Assembly: GCA_029959295.1 (NCBI GenBank)
Contig: JASCOH010000002.1
Location: 517,997-581,996 of the forward strand
Direction: 5' to 3'
Source: Flavobacteriaceae bacterium PS02334
Lineage (GTDB): Bacteria; Bacteroidota; Bacteroidia; Flavobacteriales; Flavobacteriaceae
DNA length: 64,000 nt
Under the pieces are notes generated by a model. The model was not told where the DNA came from. It saw nothing but the letters and a program-made list of their open reading frames with translations, and did no database searches. Each line of letters starts with the position of its first letter. Positions within the stretch are counted from its first letter, which is position 1. A program made the translations under genes and the position numbers. Below are positions 26,101 to 35,190 of the stretch, piece after piece.

Positions 26101-29100
26101 AAATTTTGACGGACAAAGTGCTACTTTTTACAATGCAAATCTACAAGACGGGATTTATTTCTTGGCTTGGTCAGAGGCAAGCATCGAAGCAGGAAGAGGC
26201 GGTTCACTTTCATTGGCTGGAGGCCATGATGTGAAAATTCCTCGTGCAACGATTAATCCAGTTTTGAGCAGTGGATTTACGGTAGAATTCTGGACGAACA
26301 TTATAGAAGCTTCAGGTGAAAATCCGAAATTGATTTCTAATAATGGTAGAGTAAATAACAATACTAAAGGTTTTGCTATTGAAATTCCGGCAAACCGTTC
26401 GATTACGGCTACTTTTGGAACTGACGGTTCTGGATGGAATGCGATCAATTCAGGAACTCCTTTGAGAATCGGAGAATGGAACCACATCGCTTTGACTGTG
26501 GCGCCAAACCAAACGATCAAATTATATGTAAATGGCGAATTGAAAGCGTCAAATCCTTTTACGACTTTTGCCATCAATGACGTTTGGGATTTATCTTTAG
26601 GAAAAAGCATCAATTATGGTGCAGAATCTAAAACTTTGATGGATGAATTCCGTGTTTGGAATAAAGTGAAAACGCAAGAGGAAATCAAGGCTGAAATGCA
26701 CTCGATTATTACGACTGCAAACGAAAATTTGGTTTTCAACTATACTTTCAACCAAGAGAACAACGGAACTTTAGTAAACTCAGGAACGCTTGCAAACACG
26801 ATTCCATATCAAAATGCAACAATTATTCCTGCGACAACTCCGGTGAATGGCGTGAATCTAGATTTTCCTGATAAAGTTGCAGGAAACTGGAGCGTTAAAA
26901 ATGAAACGGACAATGGCTTATATGTAAAAAATCCTATTACAGGTTTTACGCAAAACGTCGTTATAAGCCGTAAATTAAATAACGAGCGCCGTCTTTTAGG
27001 AACTAGCAGAGATACTTCTTATGTTGCCGGCGGATGGCATTTGAACGCTTTGAATCTAGAAACAGCGACAGTTCAAATCGATCTTGAAAAAGTTTTCGGA
27101 ACAGAGACTGACGGAATTAACGCAACAGTTCAAAATTATTTGCTTTTAAAAGGTGATCCAACAGGAAATTACCAATTAGTTGCAACAGGAAATGCGGTTA
27201 ATAGAAAAGTTGATTTCGAAAATCTTTCTTTGACTTTAGGAAATTACTATTTGGCTTACAGAACTGATGAAAACGCTGCAATTGCGTTGCAAGGCGGTGC
27301 TTTAGATTTGGCTAATGGTCATTCTGTTGAAATTCCAAAAGAAGGTGTGAACGCGGCTTTGGCTGGACCATTCACGATTGAACTTTGGGCGCGTTTGACA
27401 CAGCCAGCAGGAAGCAATACAAAATTAGTTGGTTTCAGCAGTTATGGCGGTGGTACTTTCAGAGGTTGGGAAATGGAATTTTTGGGTAACCAAACCTTGC
27501 AAACCATCACAGGAAAAGGTTCAAACGACGCAGGCTGGAATTCACTGAGTTCTTCTTACGTATGGAAATTAAACGAATGGAACCACACGGCAGTAACCTT
27601 TACGCCAAACGGTGAATTCAAATTTTACATCAACGGAGAATTGGTAAGCAGTTCGCAAGCACAGGCTTTTATTCCAAATACGTATAATTTGGCTTTGGGT
27701 AAAAACTTGGCAAATAATGCGCCGACGCAAAATAATATTGACGAATTCAGAATCTGGAGCAAGGCGAAATCGATCGAAGAAATTCGTGCAGATATGTACT
27801 TGACGATTACTGATGCAACTCCAAACTTGGTTTACAATTATACTTTTAACCAAGACAATAACGGATTTTTGCTAAACAGCGGTTCTCAAAACGTAGAAGT
27901 TCCTTACACAAATGCGAATATTATTCCAGCAACGACGCCAGTTCGAGCAATGGAAGCTTCGTATAGAAATAATGTGGCAGGAAACTGGAGCGTGAAAAAT
28001 GACGCTAAAAACGGAGTTTCGTTGCAAAATGCAATTACAAATTTCAACAGCAATCTTGTGGTTGGAAGACAATCTGGTCAGGAAATTCTTCAAGCTTTGG
28101 CTTCAACAGCAAATGACACGCTTTATTTGAACAGCCGTTTCATGCTTGACCCAAGATTTTTAGAAAGAGGAAGCCTGAAAGTGGATTTGTCTAAAATTTT
28201 TACAAACTTAAATGACGTAAGACTTTTAGCGAGCCAATATTTCTTATTGAAAGGAAATCCAGCGCAAGATGTTGAAATCTTGGCAACGGGAACAAAATCA
28301 AACAACATCGTGACCTTCGCTGAAATGGAGCTTGATTCAATGCCAGTTTATTTGGCTTGGAAAAACGTAGCAACTTATCCAGAAGGAACTTTCCCGATTG
28401 CTTTGCAAAGCTTGTGGAAATACAACGATACTGGCGTTGATTTAGGTACAGATTGGAAAACAAACGCTTACAACGACACAACTTGGGCTTTCGGAAACGC
28501 GATCCTTGGTTATGGAGACAACAGAGAAAGTACGACACTTAATTATGGAGGAAATGCGCAAAACAAGCGTCCGACTTATTATTTGAGACATACTTTTAAT
28601 GTAGCTGATGCTTCTCAATATGGAAATTTACGCTTCAATATCATGAAAGATGACGGTGTTGTCGTTTATGTAAATGGAGTGGAAGCTTTCAGAAGAAATA
28701 TGCCGGAAGGACAAGTTAATTACGGAACTTTTGCATCAACAGCAATCGACGGAAGCAACGAAACTGCTTTTGAATTGATCGAAACTGCGAATTTATTGCA
28801 AAATGGTTCCAACGTAATTGCGGTGGAACTTCACCAAGTAAATGCTACAAGTTCTGACACCGGATTTGAGATGGAAGTGACGGCTGGATTGCCTCCGATT
28901 CCAACGACAAATTATCCTTTGGCACAAGAATCGCAATGGTATTATTTGGATAACGGTTCTAATTTAGATGCAAATCCTTGGAATGAAACGGGACACGTAA
29001 ATGAAAACTGGTCTAGAGGTTTCGGTCCTTTTGGATATGGAGATCCAGTTGCGACTACAGTTTCTTACGGTCCAAATTCTTCTAGCAAATACATTACGAC

Positions 29101-31258
29101 TTACTTCTACAAAGACATTCAGGTTGATTTGAACACGGTTTCAGACTTGGTTGAATTTGGAGTAAAAAGAGATGACGGAGCTGTGGTTTATGTAAACGGA
29201 GTTGAAGTTTTAAGGGAAAATATGCCTGCCGGCGAAATCACTTACACTACAAATTCAGCGACTATAGTTGACGGATTGAATGAAAACAGATATTTCACGC
29301 AAGACGTTCCAAAAACGGCTTTCCAAAACGGAATCAACAGAATTGCCGTGGAAGTTCACAACCGTGACGCATCAAGTTCTGACTTGAAATTTGATATGTA
29401 TGTGAAAAATAAGCCGGCAGTTATTCCGATAACTTGCGATGAGCCGCATATTTCATGTTTCACGTCGATTATGCCGACAGGCCAAACGAATAAGATGATT
29501 ATTCCTCAAGAACACCGTTTCCAATTGATTTTCAAGCAAGGAATTGCTTATACGAATGGAGCAGGAAACGTACCAGGAAATCATGATTACACGGCTTACG
29601 TTCCAATTTCAGGAAGCAGTACGCTAGGTCATTTATCTGTAAATCACGAAAACAATCCAGGCGGAGTTTCAATGATCGACCTTCATTTAGACACGACTCA
29701 AAATCTATGGAATGTTGACGCTAGCAAACCGGTTGATTTTTACAATAATAACTTGGTTACTACAAACAGAAACTGTTCTGGCGGTACCACTCCTTGGGGA
29801 ACTGTAGTTACTTCTGAAGAAGCTACTGATGCTGGAGACGTTAACGGTGACGGTTATCAAGATGTGGGCTGGTTGGTAGAAATTGATCCAGCTACAGGTT
29901 TGGTAAAAGAATACGGAAATGGCAAACAAGAGAAATTGTGGGCTATGGGAAGAATGAATCACGAAAACGTAGTGGTTGCTTCTGACAGAAAAACAGCTTA
30001 TTATGGCGAAGACGGAGGAACACATTGTGTTTATAAATTCGTAGCCGATACGCCAGGAAATCTTTATTCAGGTAAAGTGTATGTCTTGAAATTAGACTTG
30101 CCAATGTCAAGCGACGAGCCAAGTTCAAGCACTGCAAAATGGATTTTAGTTCCAAATGCAACGCAGTCAGACAGAAATAATCTGAATACAGTTGCATCTG
30201 CACTTGGAGGAACTAACTTTAATGGAGTAGAAGACTGCGAAATCAGTCCGCTTGACGGAAAAATCTATTTTACTTCTAAAGGTAAAAACAGAATCTACCG
30301 ATTTAAAGATGACGGAACAGGAGTTTCTGAATTTGAAACTTTTGCTGGAGGTGTTTCTTATCCAATTCAAACGGCAAATGGTGTCGTAAACGAGCCTTGG
30401 GCTGACGGAAATGACAATCTTGTTTTTGACAACAAAGGAAATCTTTGGGTTTGTCAAGATGGCGGATTGATGTACATTTGGGTAATTGATCCAAATCATA
30501 CGCAGAATAATCCAAAAGTGAAAATCTTCGCTTCGATGCCAGCTGGTTCTGAGCCGACAGGTTTGACTTTCACGCCAGATTACAAATATGGATTCTTTTC
30601 AGTACAGCATCCAAATGGAAATAACGCTGCACAATTAGACGCAACATTTAACAATGTGACTTTTAATGGTTCGGCAACGGTTGTATTTTCTTTAGATGAA
30701 AATCTTGGAATTCAAGCGCCTTTGGCAAATTTTGTTGCTGATGAGGTTCGTGTAAATGAAGGCGAAACAGTAACATTTACTGACTTGAGTACCAATACGC
30801 CAAGCGGTTGGGAATGGACTTTTGAAGGCGGAACTCCTGCAACTTCAACACAAGCTTCTCCAACAGTTACTTACAATACTGCCGGAGTTTATGATGTAAG
30901 CCTTGTGGCTACAAACGTTGCGGGAAGAAGCGCGACGGCTACAAAAGCAGAATATATTTTAGTAGAAGAAGCTTTAGGCGTAAACAATCCAAACGGATTA
31001 GGTGACAAAGTGAGCGTGTATCCAAATCCAACAACTGGTTTAGTGACCGTTGAATTGAATGAGGAAGCGGGTAAAAAAGTGTCAATCAAAGTGTATGATT
31101 TTGTCGGAAGAGAAATTTCTCAACTTACAAATCAAACTACCGGACCTGATCAAAAGATTGTTCTAAACCTTTCGCAAATTGTGAGCGACCAAGTTTTCTT
31201 TATCAAAATTCAAGTGGATGGAAAATCAGGAACTTTCAAAATGCTAAAAGTAAAATAA
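23120..31258 (+). CDS. Secreted fusion of PhoD-like and PhoX-like phosphatases with LamG, PKD and T9SS sorting domains
   Basis: ATG 23120 opens with a signal peptide (MKKSLLFLALLFSLSWSFTV); the frame extends to TTG 23051, but that precedes the signal and lies in the promoter. 2712 residues. Order: PhoD-like metallophosphatase about 30-460 (MMVWLGD, AIPDNHDLGPNEF, LSADIHEQRF are the metal-binding motifs). LamG module about 480-650. Then three copies of a unit of about 365 residues, each a LamG plus a linker, starting near 663, 1027 and 1390. Two related beta-sandwich modules follow near 1760-1925 and 1932-2095 (DDGVVVYVNGVEAFR; DDGAVVYVNGVEVLR). PhoX-like domain about 2100-2530 (LSVNHENNPGG, GRMNHENVV, YYGEDGGTHCVYKF, LWVCQDG). 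PKD about 2533-2620. T9SS sorting domain with YPNPTTG near 2637. Two unrelated phosphatase folds in one cell-surface protein imply phosphate scavenging. Confidence 0.88.
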   Translation: MKKSLLFLALLFSLSWSFTVRGQAIPGDSIVYGPMFSPVYDNSVRVWVLTKNGTGTGNTLSLSLTGANATPLAGTVYNSDDRLGYSLRSFKYTNLQPNVTYTAKVLVNGVPSARVSTIKNGQNTIDDFEFLSGGCGRIYDLTRCIDLPESVTHTNGDPQMYNVMANEGSDMMVWLGDATYLLGLQHAMGQCPDGVDDWANKDMAFDRYMFYRKFHDNLTKAMPQLAIPDNHDLGPNEFDKNMPTIAQMREIFMDWWPNPEYKRTPEGQGLFSSYKYKDVEYFLTDNRSFRDGTADHFGAEQLDWLKQGLLNSTATFKVIINGTPTFTPYGGRNFSVSHQAPEFLKFIQDNNINGVLSLSADIHEQRFMVRDGDTKYPLYDLLSGNLNSDIGSGNYTVDYNNSSILNGVKQTYLRINVFGEENDRRMKVEYVGLNGQPYFQEIIHEDMLTSQDADAKKLDMNMNNSLADASSFHNTAQSSNVAYDVDRNNVPNGALKLTTATEIQISNHTSLHLHDRPYTLAFWVNPETIAANGSTIFSNAVAGKGVSFGIDGNGKLTYKDYATGITQTSQYSLLPNSWSHVVWKYDNVRRKLSLYYNGFLIQSWSNVVSPIESTGYVKIGNNFEGKKFAGLLDALTLHGRLVSDQTIANEADFETNRGEVLKVSGGQQLTIPASIVNDVFSDNFSIEFWGKLNADPGTNYTIFGSHGRINNNTTGFSFEYPDSNKLNVVLGNNTSSWNTALSNQGDAWNVGEWNHVAVTATKNGTIKYYVNGILVAQAPFSQYITNNFGLGLGNSPNYGAGLIAAELDDVRLWEKALTEAEIKQHMHYPLIGNEQDLAVYYDFSPNANGTGFVSKGRFQHEITLNNGGVLAGASSPVGDIAPEFQSIVKGKWSKNNAVNVAGLTMPEAITAYTSNVVIGKSADATMANVPNNNSLFYLKGGWRIDPVNNPFATLKINLQESFTQTQFDSITSTAREYFLLKKESDTQFSSVADGNFDGQSATFYNANLQDGIYFLAWSEASIEAGRGGSLSLAGGHDVKIPRATINPVLSSGFTVEFWTNIIEASGENPKLISNNGRVNNNTKGFAIEIPANRSITATFGTDGSGWNAINSGTPLRIGEWNHIALTVAPNQTIKLYVNGELKASNPFTTFAINDVWDLSLGKSINYGAESKTLMDEFRVWNKVKTQEEIKAEMHSIITTANENLVFNYTFNQENNGTLVNSGTLANTIPYQNATIIPATTPVNGVNLDFPDKVAGNWSVKNETDNGLYVKNPITGFTQNVVISRKLNNERRLLGTSRDTSYVAGGWHLNALNLETATVQIDLEKVFGTETDGINATVQNYLLLKGDPTGNYQLVATGNAVNRKVDFENLSLTLGNYYLAYRTDENAAIALQGGALDLANGHSVEIPKEGVNAALAGPFTIELWARLTQPAGSNTKLVGFSSYGGGTFRGWEMEFLGNQTLQTITGKGSNDAGWNSLSSSYVWKLNEWNHTAVTFTPNGEFKFYINGELVSSSQAQAFIPNTYNLALGKNLANNAPTQNNIDEFRIWSKAKSIEEIRADMYLTITDATPNLVYNYTFNQDNNGFLLNSGSQNVEVPYTNANIIPATTPVRAMEASYRNNVAGNWSVKNDAKNGVSLQNAITNFNSNLVVGRQSGQEILQALASTANDTLYLNSRFMLDPRFLERGSLKVDLSKIFTNLNDVRLLASQYFLLKGNPAQDVEILATGTKSNNIVTFAEMELDSMPVYLAWKNVATYPEGTFPIALQSLWKYNDTGVDLGTDWKTNAYNDTTWAFGNAILGYGDNRESTTLNYGGNAQNKRPTYYLRHTFNVADASQYGNLRFNIMKDDGVVVYVNGVEAFRRNMPEGQVNYGTFASTAIDGSNETAFELIETANLLQNGSNVIAVELHQVNATSSDTGFEMEVTAGLPPIPTTNYPLAQESQWYYLDNGSNLDANPWNETGHVNENWSRGFGPFGYGDPVATTVSYGPNSSSKYITTYFYKDIQVDLNTVSDLVEFGVKRDDGAVVYVNGVEVLRENMPAGEITYTTNSATIVDGLNENRYFTQDVPKTAFQNGINRIAVEVHNRDASSSDLKFDMYVKNKPAVIPITCDEPHISCFTSIMPTGQTNKMIIPQEHRFQLIFKQGIAYTNGAGNVPGNHDYTAYVPISGSSTLGHLSVNHENNPGGVSMIDLHLDTTQNLWNVDASKPVDFYNNNLVTTNRNCSGGTTPWGTVVTSEEATDAGDVNGDGYQDVGWLVEIDPATGLVKEYGNGKQEKLWAMGRMNHENVVVASDRKTAYYGEDGGTHCVYKFVADTPGNLYSGKVYVLKLDLPMSSDEPSSSTAKWILVPNATQSDRNNLNTVASALGGTNFNGVEDCEISPLDGKIYFTSKGKNRIYRFKDDGTGVSEFETFAGGVSYPIQTANGVVNEPWADGNDNLVFDNKGNLWVCQDGGLMYIWVIDPNHTQNNPKVKIFASMPAGSEPTGLTFTPDYKYGFFSVQHPNGNNAAQLDATFNNVTFNGSATVVFSLDENLGIQAPLANFVADEVRVNEGETVTFTDLSTNTPSGWEWTFEGGTPATSTQASPTVTYNTAGVYDVSLVATNVAGRSATATKAEYILVEEALGVNNPNGLGDKVSVYPNPTTGLVTVELNEEAGKKVSIKVYDFVGREISQLTNQTTGPDQKIVLNLSQIVSDQVFFIKIQVDGKSGTFKMLKVK

Positions 31259-31276
31259 TATAAGCCTAATTTTTAT

Positions 31277-31309
31277 AAGGATCGGTATTCATTTACCGAT
31301 CCTTTTTTT
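31277..31309 (+). terminator. Intrinsic terminator after the double-phosphatase gene
   Basis: AAGGATCGGTA and TACCGATCCTT pair around TTCATT and are followed by T residues, 18 bases after the stop. Confidence 0.92.
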
Positions 31310-31326
31310 AATTTTAGAAGTAAACT

Positions 31327-32235
31327 ATGAAAAAAACTATACTCTTATCATTATTATTTTCTGGACTTTTAGGCCAGGCGCAAAATGCGAATCCGTTAAA
31401 GGAAAAAGTGTATTACAGCGTTTCAGAAGCTTTGAATTCTGATAAAAATGCGACGCAATTAAATCTTAGAGACCAGCATATTTTTTATGTAGAAGAAAAT
31501 ATCAGCCAGCTCCAAAACCTTCGCTTTTTAAATCTGATGCGAAACAATTTAGAAAAATGGGATGATGCTATTTTTGACCTAAAAAAGCTAGAAGTGCTTA
31601 TTTTGAAGCTGAATTCAATGAAATATGTACCAAAAAACATTGGAAATCTTGAAAAACTGATTCGTCTTGATTTATCAAATAATAGCATTTCTTATCTTCC
31701 AGAGGAAATTATCAAGCTCAAAAAACTTCGATTTCTGCATCTTTCCTTAAATTCGATAACTTCGATTCCTGAAATTATTAGCAATTGCAAAAGCTTGGAA
31801 GTTTTAGAATTAGATAACAATCAGTTGAGTTCTTTGCCGGAAGCTGTTTCCAACTTAAAAAATTTAAAAACATTACATTTGGGATACAATCAGTTTAACG
31901 AATTTGAACAGCAACTGACGCGGCTGAATTCTTTAGAAGATTTAAGTTTAGAATACAATCAATTGCAAGAATTTCCAGAAGAAATTGGTTCGCTTAAAAA
32001 TCTTAAAATATTGATGCTGAATGATAACAAACTGCAAAAACTTCCAAATAGAATCGTTGAATTGCAAAATTTAGAGCTTCTTTCCTTGTCAAATAATAAA
32101 ATTGAAAAGCTTCCAGAAGGCATTGAAAAGCTAGATAAATTGAAAACGCTCATCCTTTTAGGAAATCCGTTGAGCAGTTCTGAAAAAACTAGAATTACAA
32201 AGGCATTGCCGAATTGTAAAGTTTTCTTTGAATAA
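31327..32235 (+). CDS. Exported leucine-rich-repeat protein
   Basis: A 302-residue protein with a signal peptide (MKKTILLSLLFSGLLGQAQ). From about residue 45 to the end it consists of roughly ten leucine-rich repeats of 23 residues in the bacterial/plant-like form LxxLxxLxLxxNxLxxLPxxI (for example LEVLELDNNQLSSLPEAVSN). It has no C-terminal sorting domain, anchor or enzymatic domain, so it probably works in protein-protein recognition in the periplasm or envelope. The gene has a 17-base gap after a strong terminator and is convergent with the MscS gene. Partner unknown. Confidence 0.9.
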   Translation: MKKTILLSLLFSGLLGQAQNANPLKEKVYYSVSEALNSDKNATQLNLRDQHIFYVEENISQLQNLRFLNLMRNNLEKWDDAIFDLKKLEVLILKLNSMKYVPKNIGNLEKLIRLDLSNNSISYLPEEIIKLKKLRFLHLSLNSITSIPEIISNCKSLEVLELDNNQLSSLPEAVSNLKNLKTLHLGYNQFNEFEQQLTRLNSLEDLSLEYNQLQEFPEEIGSLKNLKILMLNDNKLQKLPNRIVELQNLELLSLSNNKIEKLPEGIEKLDKLKTLILLGNPLSSSEKTRITKALPNCKVFFE

Positions 32236-32271
32236 AAAAAGACTGCCTTTTGAGCAATCTTTCTATATAAT

Positions 32272-34626
32272 TTATCCGTTTAAGACAACGCCTCGTCTTT
32301 TAAAACCGTCAAATAGTGAAACTCGAGCTTCGCTGATGGCTTGTTCTGTCCTGAAAATATTACACCAAAATTGGACTTTCAGTTGAAACGTATTGTCATT
32401 AACAGGATTGTAAAAAATCTGAGGTTCTTTTTCCATAAAAATTACAGGAACCGTGTTCAGGCAGCTTACAATAATTTCTCCAATCTCTTCACGCGTAATT
32501 TCTCCAACAATCGTGAAAGAAAGTTCCATGAGCTTGTGATTGTTTGTGTTTGTCCAGTTTACGATATTCTGCGAAAGCATATTTCCATTCGGAATAATCA
32601 CTTCGGCACCGTTTGCAGTATCAATTTTCGTAGTCCTTAATCCGATTGCTTTCACGCGCCCAGACTGCGAACTGACTTCAATTACGTCGCCAATTTGTAT
32701 CGGCTTGTCAAAAATCAAAATTACTCCAGAAACAAAATTGCTGACAATATTCTGCAATCCCAAACCGACACCGACACCAAGCGCACCCAAAACAATCGTG
32801 ATTTTATCTAAAGGCATTCCAGAAGCAGAAATAGCCAAAAGATAGCCCAAAATTAAGACGCTGAGCCTAGTTATCAATAGTCGTGAATGCTGGCGTTTGT
32901 TGACGCTTTCTTCATTTTCTTCATCAATTTCTCCAAAAAAGTAAGCTACATATTTTTGAAGCAAATGTGCTACCCAAATGATGACAAAAAACAGCAAAAG
33001 GCTTCCTAAAGTGAAACTGAAACTGCCGATTTTGTTTTCCTTATGATAAATCAGGCTTAGCAAATTATACAAAGAATCAGAAAGATTTAAGTTGGAAGCA
33101 ATGACAATAATCCACAAATAAGTAATTACGATCAAAAATGGCTTTTTTAGATTGTTCGTAAGATTCTCAAAATCAAAAAGCTTGTCAATGCCACGGCGCA
33201 CACGGATTGTGTAAATCTGCAAGGTGATTATTTCAAGGATGATTTTCAAAAATACGGAAAGCGCAATGATTTGTGTAAGCGAAATTACTGCTGTCAAGCT
33301 TAAAGTGTGCGCCACAGTTACGCGTCCAAAGAGATTGAAAAGTATGGCAAGAACATTAAAACTGATGAAAATAAAATTTCCCCATTTGAAAAATCCTTGG
33401 ATGTACATTTCTTCTTTGATTGATCTAAGCTGTAAGATTCCAAAGCGAATTGAAAGAATATTGATGCAGATAAAAGCACATCGCTGTAAAAAGCTTACTT
33501 CTAAAAATAAGTCAAAGAAGCTGAAAAGCACAAAAAGGACTACGAGTAAAATCCAGTTTCTGAATGATTTTGGCGACCATATTTTCTTGAATGTAAATGT
33601 CAATACGATCAAAAGAAATAAATGCAGAACTTCTATATAAAGTGCTGGCGCATATAAATTTAGAGAAATTGCAATATTTAAAATCACAATCATTAAAGGG
33701 AATACTATGCTGTTATTCAGGTATTTAAATTTGAATTCAGCTAAAGTTTCAAACCGTTCTGTTTTTTTGAGAAATCGGATATTTGAAATAATCCACCAAA
33801 AAAGAAGTCCCATGCAAATTAGTAGCAAAATCGTGCTTCCTAAACTATATGAAAAATAATAGCTGAATACCTTTATTTCCACGCCAAATTTTGCCTGCAA
33901 AAAAGATTTTGCTTTCTCTTTGGTCAAAGTTTTTTCAGTGCTCCAAAGCTTAGGATATTCATTCCCAAACATCGAACTTCCTGATTTGTCCAAGCGATTA
34001 TTGACCAAGATCAAAGCATCGGAAATTTCCATTTTCTTTTCGGTAGTTTCGGCAGTTATCTTATTTAAAATGCCCAGATTTTTTTTCAAAAGACTGTCTG
34101 TACTCAGCCATTTAGCTTTCAATTCTAATAATTCCGGACGAAATTCTTTGATTAATAAAGTATCGCTGATTAGCTTTTTAAAGACAGTATCTTTAATAAT
34201 TACCTTTAAATTTTTCTTGGTAAGCGTTATTTTTTCGTCGTTTTCATTTAGAATTTTACGATAAGCTTCCAATTCTTCCTGAAGTTCAACCAGCACTTTT
34301 TTGTACATCTGCTGATTGCGGAGATTGTTATTATTTTCGCCATTAATATTCGAAATAATCAGTGCTAAAGCCTGTTTTGTTTTCTTGATTTCTCCAAAAG
34401 CAAACATGGTTCTGGATTCGAATTTCCCATCGTTTTTGGCAGCATTTAAGATTTCTGCAGTCTTCTCGATCGAAGCCATGTAGTCACTTGAAGTCAGCGC
34501 ATCCTTATCTGAAAAAAGCGCCTGCTGTCTTTTTTCCCGTGCGGCATCTGTATTTTGTGCAGTGGCAATATTTGCAAGAAATAGGAGGCAAGTAATAATC
34601 AGTTTCAAGAAAAATTTAAAGCGCAT
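32272..34626 (-). CDS. Large MscS-family mechanosensitive channel
   Basis: A 784-residue protein, far longer than E. coli MscS (286). Signal peptide 1-23 (ANIATAQ), a helical periplasmic domain to about residue 260, then about 11 membrane segments. The MscS pore helix and beta domain come last: VLGALGVGVGLGLQNIVSNF near 620, ISGVILIFDKPIQIGDVIEV, RTTKIDTANGAEVIIPNGNM. The layout resembles MscK/MscM-type channels. It would open under membrane tension to release solutes during osmotic downshock. It is transcribed alone, with convergence to the LRR gene 36 bases away. Confidence 0.9.
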   Translation of the reverse strand: MRFKFFLKLIITCLLFLANIATAQNTDAAREKRQQALFSDKDALTSSDYMASIEKTAEILNAAKNDGKFESRTMFAFGEIKKTKQALALIISNINGENNNNLRNQQMYKKVLVELQEELEAYRKILNENDEKITLTKKNLKVIIKDTVFKKLISDTLLIKEFRPELLELKAKWLSTDSLLKKNLGILNKITAETTEKKMEISDALILVNNRLDKSGSSMFGNEYPKLWSTEKTLTKEKAKSFLQAKFGVEIKVFSYYFSYSLGSTILLLICMGLLFWWIISNIRFLKKTERFETLAEFKFKYLNNSIVFPLMIVILNIAISLNLYAPALYIEVLHLFLLIVLTFTFKKIWSPKSFRNWILLVVLFVLFSFFDLFLEVSFLQRCAFICINILSIRFGILQLRSIKEEMYIQGFFKWGNFIFISFNVLAILFNLFGRVTVAHTLSLTAVISLTQIIALSVFLKIILEIITLQIYTIRVRRGIDKLFDFENLTNNLKKPFLIVITYLWIIVIASNLNLSDSLYNLLSLIYHKENKIGSFSFTLGSLLLFFVIIWVAHLLQKYVAYFFGEIDEENEESVNKRQHSRLLITRLSVLILGYLLAISASGMPLDKITIVLGALGVGVGLGLQNIVSNFVSGVILIFDKPIQIGDVIEVSSQSGRVKAIGLRTTKIDTANGAEVIIPNGNMLSQNIVNWTNTNNHKLMELSFTIVGEITREEIGEIIVSCLNTVPVIFMEKEPQIFYNPVNDNTFQLKVQFWCNIFRTEQAISEARVSLFDGFKRRGVVLNG

Positions 34627-34671
34627 ACAGATTTATTTTGTTAGGCAAATTAACAAAAAAAAATAGTAGCT

Positions 34672-34706
34672 ATAAAAAAACGCTACATTATTAAGATGTA
34701 GCGTTT
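34672..34706 (-). terminator. Terminator overlapping the end of the SPW-like gene
   Basis: AAACGCTACAT pairs with ATGTAGCGTTT. On the minus strand the first arm is the last codons of the gene, the stop lies in the loop, and the second arm is followed by a T-run. Confidence 0.85.
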
Positions 34707-35098
34707 CTGTTTTCTATAAATTGAATTTTTCTTATTCTTTTTAGAGGAAATTTTAGCAGAAATGTATTTGCAATTATGATGGCGCCAAAGAGTAAATGTG
34801 GAAACAATACTTCAGCAAAAAAGCCATAAAGCAAAGGAGAAACGATTAAGAACCATCCAAAAAATAAATCAATTTTGAAGTGAGAATTTATGTTTATCAT
34901 TTTCGCTAAGCCAAATTTGTGGTGTGTTATCAAATTCAGGCACAAAATTGCCATTCCGATGGTTACCATGATTTTGCTTTCCATAGCGCTGGTTTCTAAG
35001 TTGAAAATCCACGGCGAAGCAATTAATAATAGTGCCAAAGCATAGTCAATATAACTGTGCCATTTTATTTTTAAGGCTTTTGTTTTTGTCTTTTTCAT
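34691..35098 (-). CDS. Small SPW-repeat-like membrane protein
   Basis: Starting at ATG 35098 the protein has 135 residues; a frame to 35140 adds 14 residues with no supporting feature. It begins with a basic stretch (MKKTKTKALKIKWHSYIDYA) and has four hydrophobic helices. LLIASPWIFNLE and LIVSPLLYGF are two SPW-type motifs at equivalent positions in the two helical hairpins, as in the SPW-repeat family. The function is unknown. The gene is monocistronic, with its terminator built into the 3' end of the coding sequence. Confidence 0.72.
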   Translation of the reverse strand: MKKTKTKALKIKWHSYIDYALALLLIASPWIFNLETSAMESKIMVTIGMAILCLNLITHHKFGLAKMININSHFKIDLFFGWFLIVSPLLYGFFAEVLFPHLLFGAIIIANTFLLKFPLKRIRKIQFIENRNATS

Positions 35099-35190
35099 TT
35101 TACTCTTTTCTTTTTGAGCAAAATTGCATTTTATAGACAAAAATTACATTACAGCATTTTTAATTTTTTTTATATAATATCTGAAAATTC

